This document shows, piece after piece, positions 23,795-33,540 of a DNA stretch of 50,285 nucleotides (the first letter of the stretch is position 1; each line of letters begins with the position of its first letter). Location: the NCBI GenBank assembly GCA_016204275.1, contig JACQKZ010000003.1, positions 1 to 50,285 of the forward strand, read 5' to 3'. Position numbers and translations under genes: made by a program. The stretch comes from Nanobdellati archaeon. GTDB lineage: Archaea; Nanobdellota; Nanobdellia; UBA10117. The notes under the pieces are model-generated. The model saw nothing but the letters and a program-made list of their open reading frames with translations. It had not been told where the DNA came from and did no database searches.

Positions 23795-24127
23795 GTGTTT
23801 CGAAAATTAAACAATGGGAAATATAGAAATTTCACTATGGTAGGCCGCCCCCCAAAAGCAAACCAAAAGATTCTGAAGAAGCTCATGCAAGCCCTCGCAG
23901 CAAATCCGGAAGGCCTGTGGGTGCGCGAGCTAGCCCGCATTACAAAGCTGGACAAATCTACTGTTTCTCTTTATTTAAGAAAGTGGCTCTGGGAAGACTT
24001 GGAGATCTTCCACGGCAGTCCAAAGCCGTTCAAACTCGTTCGTTTGAAGGCATACAAACATGATGAGAGCGGGCACGGAATGAAAGCGGTTACCGGCGAA
24101 GAGGCGGTGGCAAGCTATATTGGTTAG
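23795..24127 (+). CDS. Winged-helix transcription regulator
   Basis: 110 aa with GTG start at 23795: TTATATAA at 23762 places the transcription start there (leaderless); the ATG at 23837 ('MVGRPPKANQK') is the alternative. 'GLWVRELARITKLDKSTVSLYLRKW' is a clear helix-turn-helix, and 'GRPPK' resembles an AT-hook. Domain composition suggests a DNA-binding regulator, perhaps of the overlapping downstream ATPase gene region. Confidence 0.7.
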   Translation: MFRKLNNGKYRNFTMVGRPPKANQKILKKLMQALAANPEGLWVRELARITKLDKSTVSLYLRKWLWEDLEIFHGSPKPFKLVRLKAYKHDESGHGMKAVTGEEAVASYIG

Positions 24128-24161
24128 AAAGCTTTTTAAATACTCTATATTGATAAGTTAT

Positions 24162-24935
24162 ATGGCATCCACAGAGCACGCAATATCCATACGACCGGCT
24201 TTAACTACAGCACAATTTCAGACTCTTAGAAAGTACTATCCAGATTTGGATTTAAACGCCGCAGAAACCGGAACCGCTTTACGGGTCGACGGGCTTTCAT
24301 CCGCGGACCGAATTCAGCTTGAATGGGATTTAGAGTTTCTCGCGAAAAATCCAAACATCGCTTTGGAGAACATTTGCAACAGGCTTGGCAGCTGGCCGGA
24401 GAATAAAGAACGTTTGGTTTCTGGCAGGGATTATATTCCGCAAAACCAATCGCAAGAAGAACTTTTGAGCTGGGCAAGAAAGCTTGCCGGCTGGGGTGAC
24501 TTTTCGCAGGCGGCCGGCCTTTTTGTGCAGGGGCCTGCTGGAATTGGAAAGACACACATTTCTATTGCGCTGGCCAAAGAATTTATGGCGCGTGGATTTG
24601 ATGCGCGCTATGTAGTGGCAGATAATTTAAATTATTATAACGCAAACGATCGCGGACCTAACCAAGCGTGGGTAATTGATGATTTAAATTCTGGCTATGG
24701 CACGCATGCTAGCTGTTTCCTAGACATCGTGCTAAACGCAGCGCAAAAGGGCGGCATAGTTTTTGTTACTAGTAATTCGACATATGGAGAAATAATTGCT
24801 CGGTGTTTTGGCTATAAATATAATGGCGAAGCAGAACTTATGAAATATCGTAGCAGAACGGGCGCGATGTTTAAGTTAATTAATGTCGCCGGAACAGATC
24901 GCAGGCAAGCAACTGCATGGCATACGCAAGTTTAA
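24162..24935 (+). CDS. DnaC/IstB-like AAA+ ATPase
   Basis: About 257 aa from 'MASTEHAISIRPALTTAQF'. The ATG at 24162 has TATA (TTTTTAAATA) about 25 bp upstream; the track start is a TTG inside the previous gene. Walker A 'QGPAGIGKTHISIALAKEF' near 125, Walker B 'AWVIDDLNSG' near 168, sensor 'IVFVTSNSTYGEI'. This matches DnaC/IstB/DnaA-lineage helicase-loader ATPases. No replicative helicase or transposase is adjacent, so its partner is unknown. Confidence 0.75.
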   Translation: MASTEHAISIRPALTTAQFQTLRKYYPDLDLNAAETGTALRVDGLSSADRIQLEWDLEFLAKNPNIALENICNRLGSWPENKERLVSGRDYIPQNQSQEELLSWARKLAGWGDFSQAAGLFVQGPAGIGKTHISIALAKEFMARGFDARYVVADNLNYYNANDRGPNQAWVIDDLNSGYGTHASCFLDIVLNAAQKGGIVFVTSNSTYGEIIARCFGYKYNGEAELMKYRSRTGAMFKLINVAGTDRRQATAWHTQV

Positions 24936-24979
24936 AGAGTAATTAGATAAAAGTCAGGCGAAGTGCTGAGTTATATTGG

Positions 24980-25396
24980 CTAAGCCACACCATACTTTGG
25001 TAAAAATTTATCGAGTATTTCTTTTGCCTGCTCAGAATTTTTTTTGTTTTGTGCTAACGCAGACACGCTTCTCAAAATTTGAGTAATGTGTTCTCGAGCA
25101 CAGCCACCATCGCCACAGTAGCCATACTGTATGGCCAGCTCATTGTAGTGAATAGCAAGCGCACATCTTTCAAGCAAAATATTATCTCCTTGCACGTCGT
25201 CTGTAATTGACAAAACAAATACTACCACGCCCAAATCATGATAGGCTTCTGAATTAGCGGGGCTTTGTATTACTAGCTCTTCAAGAATAACCTTAGCATC
25301 CAAAAATGCCTTCAGACGGTCTTCTTTCGCTGGCAAATACATTCCACCATGCAGTATTTTTTTAGCCTTTGCTAATTGTATGCTAGGCGTTTCCAT
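24980..25396 (-). CDS. Hypothetical TPR-like helical protein
   Basis: 138 aa, helical. 'LEELVIQSPANSEAYHDLGVVVF' followed by 'ERCALAIHYNELAIQYGYC' and 'NSEQAKEILDKFLPKYG' have TPR-like spacing. No signal peptide. A 13-bp palindrome ATTGTGTCACAAT lies right at the start region (about 25397-25412) and may be an operator. Function unknown. Confidence 0.5.
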   Translation of the reverse strand: METPSIQLAKAKKILHGGMYLPAKEDRLKAFLDAKVILEELVIQSPANSEAYHDLGVVVFVLSITDDVQGDNILLERCALAIHYNELAIQYGYCGDGGCAREHITQILRSVSALAQNKKNSEQAKEILDKFLPKYGVA

Positions 25397-25515
25397 ATTG
25401 TGTCACAATAAGTATTCTTTAAAAGCCTTTTGGCATGCAGCAGGCCAAGTTACGCCAGATGATTCAATGGACACCCTCGCAAAAACCATTTAAACTTTTG
25501 CTGCTGTTTGCCTGA

Positions 25516-26682
25516 ATGGCTGGCCAGGAAAGAGCGGCATACCTTAACGAGCTGGCATCCAGGCTTAAGCTTAGGTCTGCAGACGTCGGGGCAAAGCTCG
25601 AGGGCAGCTCGCCACCATCAGTCTTTATTGGTAAGTTCGGCTACCCAAAGGTTTTTGCAGGCCCTATGCTCACACAGCAAACAGGCGACACTTCAATTCT
25701 CGACTCACCGGAAGAGTGGATTCCGGCAGGCCTTACTACTGAAAAAATAGCAGAACTCCGCATTCAGCTTGTCCGCGGCAAGGAGCTTGTTGGAATAAGA
25801 GATTTCAAAAACAAAACAGTCCAGAAGGTTCAGGAAGTCGCGCTCGCAAAAAAATCTGTTTATTCTGACGTGGAATTTACAAAAAAACCGCACGGAATTA
25901 GTTTCAGCTTTGACGACTCACACCAGCCCTTTGGGCCTTCAGCGCCATTAAAAAACTTTGAAAAAGAAAACTCAAGGTTCGAACCCCATCTAGAAAAGGC
26001 ATATTATGACATAGATTTAAAGGCTGTAAATGCAGTTACTGAATTATATAACAAAGGCCTGCAGTTCACCCAAATCCAAAAGGCATTTTCGGTTGGCGCG
26101 TTCGGCCGCGAGAAAAACAGGCGGCTTGTCCCGACAAGATGGTCTATTACTGCAGTCGATGATATTTTGGGGAAATATTTAGTTCGCAAGGTTAAGGAGA
26201 ACCCGCTTATTGACAACTATTGTGTTTACGAATTCTCCGCGCTAAATAATTATTTTGCGGTCATGTTTGCGCCAACAATCTGGCAGTACGAGTGGACTGA
26301 AGCGTTTATCCACATTCTCGGAAACGAGGAAATGATTTTTTCGGATTGGGAGCCTGCCACTGGGAAAAAAGAATACTCGCCCGTCGGCGGGTGTTTTTAC
26401 TCTGTAAGATTTGCAGTTGCTGAGAAGCTTGCCGCGATTGGACGGCAAGCCTCCGCGATTGTTTTCCGCGAGGCCTACCCAGGATACATTCCGCTCGGCG
26501 TATTTGCATGCAGGGAGATCACCAGAAACGCGCTAAAGCAACAGCCAAAGGAGTTTACAGATTTGAAATCTGCGCTTACTTATATTAATTCAAAGTTGCA
26601 GCTTGGCATGGATCGGTTTAGGCAAGAATCAACTTTACTGCAAGGGTTAAACTTGCAGACCAGCCTTGCTAAATTCTTTTAG
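25516..26682 (+). CDS. nreA: NreA-family DNA repair protein with PIP box
   Basis: 388 aa. 'GSSPPSVFIGKFGYPKVFAGP' near 32, 'NRRLVPTRWSITAVDD' near 195 and 'REAYPGYIPLGVFACREITR' near 320 are NreA hallmarks. It ends in 'QTSLAKFF', a PCNA-interacting motif (QxxLxxFF); PCNA itself is at 35539. NreA proteins act in repair of DNA damage in archaea. The N-terminal C4 zinc motif of many homologues is absent, and a TATA (CATTTAAAC) about 22 bp upstream supports the ATG at 25516 as the true start, so the loss is real. Confidence 0.9.
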   Translation: MAGQERAAYLNELASRLKLRSADVGAKLEGSSPPSVFIGKFGYPKVFAGPMLTQQTGDTSILDSPEEWIPAGLTTEKIAELRIQLVRGKELVGIRDFKNKTVQKVQEVALAKKSVYSDVEFTKKPHGISFSFDDSHQPFGPSAPLKNFEKENSRFEPHLEKAYYDIDLKAVNAVTELYNKGLQFTQIQKAFSVGAFGREKNRRLVPTRWSITAVDDILGKYLVRKVKENPLIDNYCVYEFSALNNYFAVMFAPTIWQYEWTEAFIHILGNEEMIFSDWEPATGKKEYSPVGGCFYSVRFAVAEKLAAIGRQASAIVFREAYPGYIPLGVFACREITRNALKQQPKEFTDLKSALTYINSKLQLGMDRFRQESTLLQGLNLQTSLAKFF

Positions 26683-26716
26683 AAAATCTTAAAAGCCCTT
26701 TGCTACTTCAAAAACT

Positions 26717-27685
26717 ATGGCAACTGTCCCAAACGTGTGGTGGTTGAAGATTAGAATGTTATTGCTAGTTGCAGTCCTGTTTGGAATTATCTACGCGCTT
26801 ATCGCCGCGGTGAGTACATACCTTGGTTTCGGAAATCTTATTTTCTTCGGAGTTCTTGCATTTGGAATGACGCTCTTACAATATCTAATTGGCCCGTCCA
26901 TCGTTGGCTGGTCGATGGGTGTGAAATATGTTTCCGAGAAAGAGGAGCCGGAACTGCACGCGATGGTTGAGAGGCTGGCCAAAAAATCCGGAATACCGAA
27001 GCCGCGGATTGGAATCTCGCGTTTGGGAATTCCAAACGCATTTGCATTTGGCCGCTGGGCCTCAGATGGGAGAATCTGTTTCACGCAGGGAATTTTAGAT
27101 TTGCTTTCCAAGAAAGAGTTGGAGGCGGTTGCGGGGCACGAATTATCGCACCTCAAGCACCGCGATGTTGCAGTCATCACTTTGATCTCTGTGATTCCGA
27201 TGATTGCGTGGTACATCGCATGGAACTTGATGTGGTCGCGCGGCGACAACAGGAGCAACGCCGTAGCCATCGGTGTTTTTGCGTTTATAATTTATTTCAT
27301 AACAAATCTTTTGGTTTTGTATGCATCAAGAATCAGGGAGTACTACGCAGATGCCGGCTCAGTTACTTTGGGAAACGAACCGCACTACCTCGCATCCGCT
27401 TTGTATAAGTTAGTTTACGGCTCCGCGAAATGTTCAAGGCATGAGTTGAAGAAAGTCGAGGGCATGAAAGCATTTTTCGCGAATGATGTTTCGCGGGCAC
27501 ACGATGAAATACGCGAACTAGTTGCGCTTGATTTAGACAAGAGCGGGCATATCGATGCAGAAGAATTAGCACATTTGGGCGAGAGGCATATCAAGCTGTC
27601 CGGGCTGGACAGGCTGATGGAAGTAATGAGCACACACCCGAATATGTTAAAGAGGATTAAAGTTCTGAGCGGGATGAAAGCCTAG
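26717..27685 (+). CDS. htpX: HtpX-like M48 membrane metalloprotease with EF-hand
   Basis: 322 aa. Two N-terminal TM helices (about 12-60), catalytic 'AVAGHELSHLKHRD' (HExxH) near 139, two further TM helices (about 155-205), third zinc ligand in 'SRIREYYADAGS'. HtpX degrades damaged membrane proteins. Unusual: near residue 273 'DLDKSGHIDAEE' is a canonical 12-residue EF-hand loop (D1, D3, S5, D9, E12), within an insert between the protease core and the conserved 'STHPNMLKRIKVL' end. Confidence 0.88.
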   Translation: MATVPNVWWLKIRMLLLVAVLFGIIYALIAAVSTYLGFGNLIFFGVLAFGMTLLQYLIGPSIVGWSMGVKYVSEKEEPELHAMVERLAKKSGIPKPRIGISRLGIPNAFAFGRWASDGRICFTQGILDLLSKKELEAVAGHELSHLKHRDVAVITLISVIPMIAWYIAWNLMWSRGDNRSNAVAIGVFAFIIYFITNLLVLYASRIREYYADAGSVTLGNEPHYLASALYKLVYGSAKCSRHELKKVEGMKAFFANDVSRAHDEIRELVALDLDKSGHIDAEELAHLGERHIKLSGLDRLMEVMSTHPNMLKRIKVLSGMKA

Positions 27686-28326
27686 ATTATCTTATTCTTC
27701 ACCAAGAAATCCCGCACGATTTCAAAGATTATTTTGTGACCGTTTGAGTTTAGGTGAACGCCATCATACGATATAAATTTATTGCCGGCTTTCAGCTGTT
27801 CGTAAATATTTATGAACGGGATTTTTTCTTGCTTGCAAACCGACTTGGCACGTTTGTTATACTCTGCCATATCTTTATTTCTGCAGCAGAAATTTTTGTC
27901 CCAGTTGACAGGGTTTGTCTTAGACTCATCAACGGGACTTAAGCCGACAAATAAAATATAGCTTGCGTGCCTCTTGGCAATACAAAAAAGCTTTTTCAGA
28001 TTGCCTGCAAATTCGTCTTTTGGAACCCAGTTTGATTTCTTATTGCGTAAATATGATGCATCATTACTGCCGAGAGAGATTATTATTACAACTTTTGAAT
28101 CCTCTGCATCCATGCCTCTGGCAGCGCACTCTGCGTCAAAATGCTCAAGCCAGTGCGCTGTTGTGTGGCCGCTGATGCCACAATTATAAACAATATTAAT
28201 CTCATCAGAATATCTTTTAATTTTCTTTTCTGCAAATTTTCTCAGCCGTTGCACCCAGCCGCCCTCTGTATCCCAAGCGCCATAGGCTATGCTATCACCG
28301 ACAACAATAAAGTGCGCGAATGCCAT
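27682..28326 (-). CDS. SGNH/GDSL-family hydrolase
   Basis: About 214 aa from 'MAFAHFIVVGDSIAYG'; start 28326 has TATA (TTAATAAATATT) about 25 bp upstream, and the longer track ORF would run into the divergent csaA gene. Blocks: 'GDSIAYG' (nucleophile Ser), 'CGISGHTTA' (Gly), 'ISLGSNDASY' (Asn) and 'YDGVHLNSNGH' (Asp/His). It is an esterase or lipase of unknown substrate, cytosolic (no signal). It overlaps the end of htpX by 4 nt, tail to tail. Confidence 0.85.
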   Translation of the reverse strand: MAFAHFIVVGDSIAYGAWDTEGGWVQRLRKFAEKKIKRYSDEINIVYNCGISGHTTAHWLEHFDAECAARGMDAEDSKVVIIISLGSNDASYLRNKKSNWVPKDEFAGNLKKLFCIAKRHASYILFVGLSPVDESKTNPVNWDKNFCCRNKDMAEYNKRAKSVCKQEKIPFINIYEQLKAGNKFISYDGVHLNSNGHKIIFEIVRDFLVKNKII

Positions 28327-28376
28327 GCCAGCAAGGCGCGCCCAATATTTATTAACCTTTGCTTTAAGCAAATTAC

Positions 28377-28706
28377 ATGGAAATCGCTTGGAACGACTTT
28401 GAAAAAGTAGAAATCCGCGCAGGTACGATTTTATTCGCCGAAGAAAACAAGGGCGCAAAGAAGCCAGCCTACAAATTGAAGATAGATTTCGGTCCGCTTG
28501 GAATAAAGCATTCAAGCGCACAAATCACAGAACTTTATTCAGCAAAAGATTTAGTCGGGAAACAAATTGTTGCAGTCGTAAACTTCCCACCAAAGCAAGT
28601 CGCATCTGTAAAATCCGAGTGCCTCGTTCTAGGAGTTTTAGATGCGCAAGGAATAGTCCTGCTGCATCCAGAAAGAAAAGTTGAGAATGGTGGGCGAATC
28701 GCGTAA
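28377..28706 (+). CDS. csaA: CsaA/EMAP-type tRNA-binding domain protein
   Basis: 109 aa, a single OB fold: 'FEKVEIRAGTILFAEEN', 'YKLKIDFGPLGIKHSSAQIT', 'LVGKQIVAVVNFPPKQVASVKSE' and 'VLLHPERKVENGGRI' are the CsaA/tRNA-binding-domain signature. CsaA proteins bind tRNA or act as secretion-related chaperones. The gene is followed by a small membrane protein gene starting at its TAA (TAATG). Confidence 0.88.
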   Translation: MEIAWNDFEKVEIRAGTILFAEENKGAKKPAYKLKIDFGPLGIKHSSAQITELYSAKDLVGKQIVAVVNFPPKQVASVKSECLVLGVLDAQGIVLLHPERKVENGGRIA

Positions 28707-28888
28707 TGGAAAAACTAACATTTCTGGTTGTCGGCATAATTTCATTGCTAATCACAATATCAGGCTTTGCCGCTGCGTTTTTCAACCAGCTGGCCTCCCT
28801 TCTGCTCATCGCGGCTGGCGGGATAACTTTTTGGCTTGTTCTCAGAAAGGCTAAAAAGGAGCCTTGGTTCGGAAAGCCTGCAAAATGA
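28706..28888 (+). CDS. Small membrane protein
   Basis: 60 aa with two predicted TM helices (about 5-25 and 29-46, 'LASLLLIAAGGITFWLVL') and a basic tail. Start codon shares a base with the csaA stop (TAATG), so translation is coupled. No family recognised. Confidence 0.6.
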   Translation: MEKLTFLVVGIISLLITISGFAAAFFNQLASLLLIAAGGITFWLVLRKAKKEPWFGKPAK

Positions 28889-28913
28889 AAGTTCACATAA
28901 AAACACGAGCTAT

Positions 28914-31178
28914 TTAATATTTTTGGCGCAAATAATTCAGCGCACTTCCTGCTCTGAACCATTTTATTTGTTCCGAGTTAAAAGTGTGCAGGCCAGCGAA
29001 ACTATCTTCCGTTCCGTCTGCGTGGTGCAAAATTATTTCCAGATTTTTATTTGGTGAAAATTTAGCTAAGCCAATAATTGAAATTCTATCCGTTTCCTGC
29101 ACTTTATCATAATTATTTGGATTTTCAAATGTTAGCGGCAGCAATCCTTGTTTCTTTAAATTAGTTTCGTGAATGCGTGCAAATGATTTTGCAATTATGG
29201 CGACGCCGCCAAGATAGCGCGGCTCCATCGCAGCATGTTCTCTTGAAGAGCCTTCGCCATAATTTTCGCCGCCGACAACAACCCAATTTATTCCGGAATT
29301 TTTATAATCGCGTGCAACCTGTGAAATTGTTTCATATTTTTTAGTAAGCATAGCAAAACTAACTCCGCTTTGTCCGTTGAAGGCATTTATCGCGCCGGAA
29401 AATAAATTATCGCTGATTTTATCCAGATGCCCTCGGTACATGAGCCACTTGCCTGCTGGGCTGATGTGATCTGTGGTGCATTTGCCTTTTGCTTTGAAGA
29501 GCAGAGGCAATTTTAAATAATCATTGCCGTGCCAAGCAGGAAATGGTGAAAGTAATTGTAGCCGTGTCGAGTTTGGATTTACAATTACTTCTAAGCCAGA
29601 ACATTCAGTAACTGGCGCAACATATCCGCCAAAATCAAAAACAAATCCGCTTGCCGGCACCTCGGGGGCAAGCCCCGGTGAAATTAATTTTATTTTTTTC
29701 ATACCAAAAACAATTTCATCTGTAAGAGGATTGAAATCCAAACGCCCGGCGAGCGCGTAAGCGATAACTACTTCGGGGCTGGCAATAAATGCAAGTGTGT
29801 TTGTGTTTCCATCATTTCTTCCGGGAAAATTTCTGTTAAATGATGTTATGATTACATTTTTTTCATTCTTATTTAATTCGGCGCGATTCCACTGGCCAAT
29901 GCATGGCCCGCAGGCATTTGCCATTACAGTTGCTCCAATTGCTTCCAAATCCGCAAGCAGACCATCTCGTTTCAGCGTTTGGTAAATTTGTTCAGACCCT
30001 GGCGTTATGAGTAATGGAACAGCAGCTTTCAGGCCGGCTGCCCTTGCCTGCTTCGCAACATCCGCAGCCCTGCTAATATCCTCGTACGAGGAATTTGTGC
30101 ATGAGCCAACAAGTGCAGTGCTGATTCTTTTCGGATAATTTTCTTTTATCGCAGAGTTTTTTATTTCAGAAACTGGCCTTGCTAAATCCGGCGTGCCCGG
30201 CCCATTTATGTGCGGTTCAAGCGCAGATAAATCAATTTTAACAACTTCATCATAATATTTTTCCGGATTTTCCAAAACTTCTTTGTCTGGTGCAAGTAAC
30301 TGCTTGTGCGCGTCTGCCAGCCTTGCAAGCCCTTCGCGCCTTGTTGCCTGCAAATAAGTTTTCATTCTCGCATCGTAAGGGAAAACAGAAGTTGTCGCCC
30401 CGAGTTCGGCGCCCATATTTGTGATTGTTGCCTTGCCCGTGCAAGAAATAGATTCTGCCCCATGGCCAAAATATTCTATGACAGAATTCGTTCCGCCTTT
30501 TACTGTGAGCTGGCCACATAGTTTTAATATTATATCCTTTGGCGAGGTCCAGCCGTTTAATTTTCCAGTCAATTTTACTCCAATTGTTTTCGGATACAAA
30601 ACTTCCCACGGAAAGCCAGCCATGGCATCGACAGCATCCGCGCCGCCAACGCCGGAAGCAAACATGCCGAGCCCTCCGGCATTTGGTGTGTGTGAATCTG
30701 TTCCAATCAGCATGCCGCCGGGAAATGCATAATTTTCCAAAATCACCTGATGAATTATGCCTGCACCGGGTTTCCAAAATCCTATGTTGTATTTTTTGGA
30801 TGCAGATTCTAAAAAATCATAAACTTCTTCGTTTTCATTTAGAGCAGCTTGCAAATCTTTTTCAGCACCAACGCGTGCCTGAATTAAGTGGTCGCAATGA
30901 ATTGTTGTTGGGACAGAAACGCGCGGCTGGCCAGCAGTCATGAACTGCAGCAGGGCCATTTGTGCAGTTGCATCCTGCATAGCAACCCTATCAGGTCTGA
31001 GCGCGAGATAAGATTTTCCGGCAATTAATTCTGCACTTTCTGGTTTACTGAGGTGCCCAAAAATAAGTTTTTCAGCAAGCGTGAGCGGGCGATTTAGTTT
31101 TTCTCTTACGATTGCAAGCCGGCCTTCTATTTGTCTATACACTTCCCCAACAAATTCCGGCGTTGAGGCTATTTGCAT
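28914..31178 (-). CDS. acn: Aconitate hydratase, mitochondrial/bacterial type
   Basis: 754 aa. [4Fe-4S] ligands: '[12 protein letters not shown]' and '[12 protein letters not shown]' (CxxC). Other marks: 'HCDHLIQ' near 95, '[21 protein letters not shown]' region near 165, swivel-domain '[15 protein letters not shown]' near 660. It interconverts citrate and isocitrate in the TCA cycle. No other TCA gene is adjacent. This is the AcnA mitochondrial subfamily rather than AcnB. Confidence 0.95.
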   Translation of the reverse strand: MQIASTPEFVGEVYRQIEGRLAIVREKLNRPLTLAEKLIFGHLSKPESAELIAGKSYLALRPDRVAMQDATAQMALLQFMTAGQPRVSVPTTIHCDHLIQARVGAEKDLQAALNENEEVYDFLESASKKYNIGFWKPGAGIIHQVILENYAFPGGMLIGTDSHTPNAGGLGMFASGVGGADAVDAMAGFPWEVLYPKTIGVKLTGKLNGWTSPKDIILKLCGQLTVKGGTNSVIEYFGHGAESISCTGKATITNMGAELGATTSVFPYDARMKTYLQATRREGLARLADAHKQLLAPDKEVLENPEKYYDEVVKIDLSALEPHINGPGTPDLARPVSEIKNSAIKENYPKRISTALVGSCTNSSYEDISRAADVAKQARAAGLKAAVPLLITPGSEQIYQTLKRDGLLADLEAIGATVMANACGPCIGQWNRAELNKNEKNVIITSFNRNFPGRNDGNTNTLAFIASPEVVIAYALAGRLDFNPLTDEIVFGMKKIKLISPGLAPEVPASGFVFDFGGYVAPVTECSGLEVIVNPNSTRLQLLSPFPAWHGNDYLKLPLLFKAKGKCTTDHISPAGKWLMYRGHLDKISDNLFSGAINAFNGQSGVSFAMLTKKYETISQVARDYKNSGINWVVVGGENYGEGSSREHAAMEPRYLGGVAIIAKSFARIHETNLKKQGLLPLTFENPNNYDKVQETDRISIIGLAKFSPNKNLEIILHHADGTEDSFAGLHTFNSEQIKWFRAGSALNYLRQKY

Positions 31179-31229
31179 AGAAAAAATGAAATGATTAAAC
31201 TTTAAAAGCTTCCTGCGTGCCGTTGTTTT

Positions 31230-32504
31230 ATGAAAGTCTTAATTAAAACCTGGGGCTGCGCTGCCTCGCAATCGGACAGCGAAATTATGGCAGGCCTGCT
31301 TGCACAGGCAGGCCACCAGCTCGTGGAGCGGGACGAAGATGCAGACGTTGTTATTGCAAACACCTGCACAGTAAAAAACCGCGTTGAAGTTGACGAACTG
31401 AAAGAAATCAACAAATTAAAATCGGAAAACAAAAAAGTAATTGCAACTGGCTGTCTTGTGCAGGACAAGAAACATTTAGACAAATTGAATGGAATTTCTT
31501 ACATCGGGCTAAACAGCCAGGATGAAATAGCAAAATATGTCGATGAAGTTGCGCGGGGCGAAGTTGTCCATGTCTTCTCAGATAAAAAGTTAGACCGCGC
31601 TGGCCTGCCAAGAGTAAGAAGCAACCCAGTAGTTGAAACAATTCAAATCCTGCAGGGCTGTCTCTCAAATTGCACATTCTGCGCCACAAAGCTGGCAAAG
31701 GGAAACACTTACTCCTTCTCGGAAGCCAGAATTCTTGCGCAGGCAGAGTCAGCAATCAAGGCCGGTTGTAAGGAGGTCTGGCTAACATCGCAGGACAATG
31801 GTACTTACGGAATTGACAGAAAAACAAATATTGCAAAACTTTTACAAAAAATATGCAAACTTGATGGAAACTTCTTCATCCGAAATGGAATGTCAAATCC
31901 GCAGTGGGTAAAGAAATTCCTACCAGAATTAATTCAAGTTTACAAAAACGAAAAAATGTTTAGGTTCCTGCACATTCCAGTCCAATCTGGTAGCGATAAA
32001 GTTCTGCGCGATATGCGGCGCGGCTACACTGTTGAAGATTTTAAGAAAATTATTGACTGGTTTAGAAAAAATATTCCAGAAATTACCATTTGTACTGACA
32101 TCATTTGTGGCTTCCCAACCGAAACTGCTGAAGATTTCAACGAGACTTTAGAACTCATAAAATGGTTGCGGCCTGACGCTGTAAACATCTCGCAGTTCTG
32201 GCCGCGCCCCGGCACCAAAGCGGCCGAGATGAAACAACTTTCAGGGGCAGAAAAAAAAGAGAGAAGCCGGCAACTGACAAGGCTCTGCGATGAAATTACG
32301 CTAAAACAAAATGAAAAACGGATTGGTAGGACATGCAAGGCAGTTGTTGACGAGAAAAACGAAGATGGAACTTTTGTTGCAAGAAACGCGAGCTACAAAC
32401 CTATTTTGCTGAAAGATAAGCTCAAACTTGGCAATTTAATAACTGTAAGAATTAAGAGTGCTGAAACGAAGTATTTAGTCGGGGACTTTATTAGCAAGGT
32501 TTAA
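31230..32504 (+). CDS. tRNA t6A37 methylthiotransferase (archaeal e-MtaB)
   Basis: 424 aa. Order: UPF0004 domain with '[13 protein letters not shown]', 'ANTCTVKN' and 'ATGCLVQ' (three cysteines for the second cluster), radical SAM core with '[13 protein letters not shown]' (CxxxCxxC) near 150, and C-terminal TRAM domain ('[20 protein letters not shown]'). It makes ms2t6A at position 37 of tRNAs. Divergent from acn. Confidence 0.92.
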   Translation: MKVLIKTWGCAASQSDSEIMAGLLAQAGHQLVERDEDADVVIANTCTVKNRVEVDELKEINKLKSENKKVIATGCLVQDKKHLDKLNGISYIGLNSQDEIAKYVDEVARGEVVHVFSDKKLDRAGLPRVRSNPVVETIQILQGCLSNCTFCATKLAKGNTYSFSEARILAQAESAIKAGCKEVWLTSQDNGTYGIDRKTNIAKLLQKICKLDGNFFIRNGMSNPQWVKKFLPELIQVYKNEKMFRFLHIPVQSGSDKVLRDMRRGYTVEDFKKIIDWFRKNIPEITICTDIICGFPTETAEDFNETLELIKWLRPDAVNISQFWPRPGTKAAEMKQLSGAEKKERSRQLTRLCDEITLKQNEKRIGRTCKAVVDEKNEDGTFVARNASYKPILLKDKLKLGNLITVRIKSAETKYLVGDFISKV

Positions 32505-32538
32505 AACATTTTCTAGTTTATTTTAGCTGGGTGTTGAT

Positions 32539-33540
32539 TTGAAAGTACTGATAACTGGGGCTGGCGGATTCATGGGCTCGCATCTTGTTGACATGCTCGC
32601 GGACGCAGGCCACAAGGTGCATGGCACATACTACGGTTCCGTAAATTTAGTTAATGAGATAACCCAAGCCAAGCAAAGCTTGGCTGAGCCCAGCGAAACA
32701 AATAGTTTCGCTTGGGAAAATAGAGCAAGTTTAGTACAATGTGATGTTAGTAATTTTCCAGTTGTCCGCAGATTAATAGCGGACGTTCAGCCAGAGCAAA
32801 TTTATCACTTAGCAGCCCAGTCTTACCCAACAAAGTCATGGGATGACCCTTGGGATACGATCCAGACAAACATAATCGGAACGGCAAACGTGTTTGAGGC
32901 TGTCAAGGAATTAAAATTAAAGTGCCGCGTCCTAGTGGCTGGCTCGTCTGCACAGTACGGCTTTGTTGACGCGAAAGATGTTCCTATTAAAGAAGCACAG
33001 CCGATGAAGCCGCTGCATCCGTATGGTGTGAGCAAGGTTGCGCAAGAGGGTTTGGCATATCAATACTGGAAAAACTTTGGCATCGACGCGTTCACTATGC
33101 GAATTTTTAACACAACCGGCCCGCGTAAAGTCAACGATGTTTGTGCTGACTTTACAAAGCAACTCGCGGCGATTGACTTGGGCCTGCAAGAACCAATAAT
33201 AAAAGTCGGCAACTTAGAAACAAAGCGCGCGATTACCGACGTGCGGGATGAACTCCGCGGTTTCGTTTTAGCAATGCAGCACTGCAAGGCCGGCGAGGCG
33301 TATAACATCTCGGGCTCGCATGCATACTTGATTAAAGATATTTTGGAAACTGCGATCTCGTTCTGTAAAATAAAACCAAAAGTTGAAGTCGATCCGAAGC
33401 TGCTCAGGCCGACCGATGAAACAATAATATTCGGCGACTCAGCAAAATTTAAAGAAGCAACTGGCTGGCAACAGGAAATACCAATTGAAAAAACGATAGA
33501 AGATATGCTCAAATACTGGCGCGTTAAATTAGCAAAATGA
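32539..33540 (+). CDS. NAD(P)-dependent nucleotide-sugar dehydratase/epimerase (GMD/RMD-like)
   Basis: 333 aa with TTG start at 32539. SDR signature: 'VLITGAGGFMGSHLVDML' (GxxGxxG) at 3, 'IYHLAAQSYPTKSWDDPW' near 93, catalytic 'YGVSKVAQE' (YxxxK) near 158, 'MRIFNTTGPRKVND' near 185. Closest in pattern to GDP-4-keto-6-deoxymannose reductase / GDP-mannose dehydratase. It is followed by a glycosyltransferase with ATGA overlap, a likely surface-glycan operon. Residues about 40-62 ('QAKQSLAEPSETNSFAWEN') come from an inserted palindromic element, a loop longer than expected for the family. Confidence 0.85.
   Translation: MKVLITGAGGFMGSHLVDMLADAGHKVHGTYYGSVNLVNEITQAKQSLAEPSETNSFAWENRASLVQCDVSNFPVVRRLIADVQPEQIYHLAAQSYPTKSWDDPWDTIQTNIIGTANVFEAVKELKLKCRVLVAGSSAQYGFVDAKDVPIKEAQPMKPLHPYGVSKVAQEGLAYQYWKNFGIDAFTMRIFNTTGPRKVNDVCADFTKQLAAIDLGLQEPIIKVGNLETKRAITDVRDELRGFVLAMQHCKAGEAYNISGSHAYLIKDILETAISFCKIKPKVEVDPKLLRPTDETIIFGDSAKFKEATGWQQEIPIEKTIEDMLKYWRVKLAK
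32661..32718. repeat. In-frame palindromic insertion element
   Basis: Two adjacent hairpins: GCCAAGC-aaa-GCTTGGC (32668-32684) and CCCAGCGAAAC-aaata-GTTTCGCTTGGG (32689-32716, one bulged base). The outer CCCAAGC (32663) can also pair with GCTTGGG (32710), giving a three-way junction. The element preserves the reading frame in the loop after the second strand of the Rossmann fold. Confidence 0.7.

Noticed and set aside
25397-25412. 13-bp palindrome ATTGTGTCACAAT before the TPR-like gene
   Set aside because: Could be an operator, but a single short copy with no regulator beside it; mentioned under the gene only.
29640-29695. Overlapping palindromes GCTTGCC/GGCAAGC and CACC...GGTG inside acn
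   Set aside because: The encoded segment fits a normal aconitase loop length, with no sign of inserted residues or duplicated target, so it is not added to the palindromic element family.
30250-30777. 175-aa minus-strand ORF
   Set aside because: Out-of-frame shadow inside acn, Arg/Cys/His-rich composition typical of a shifted frame.
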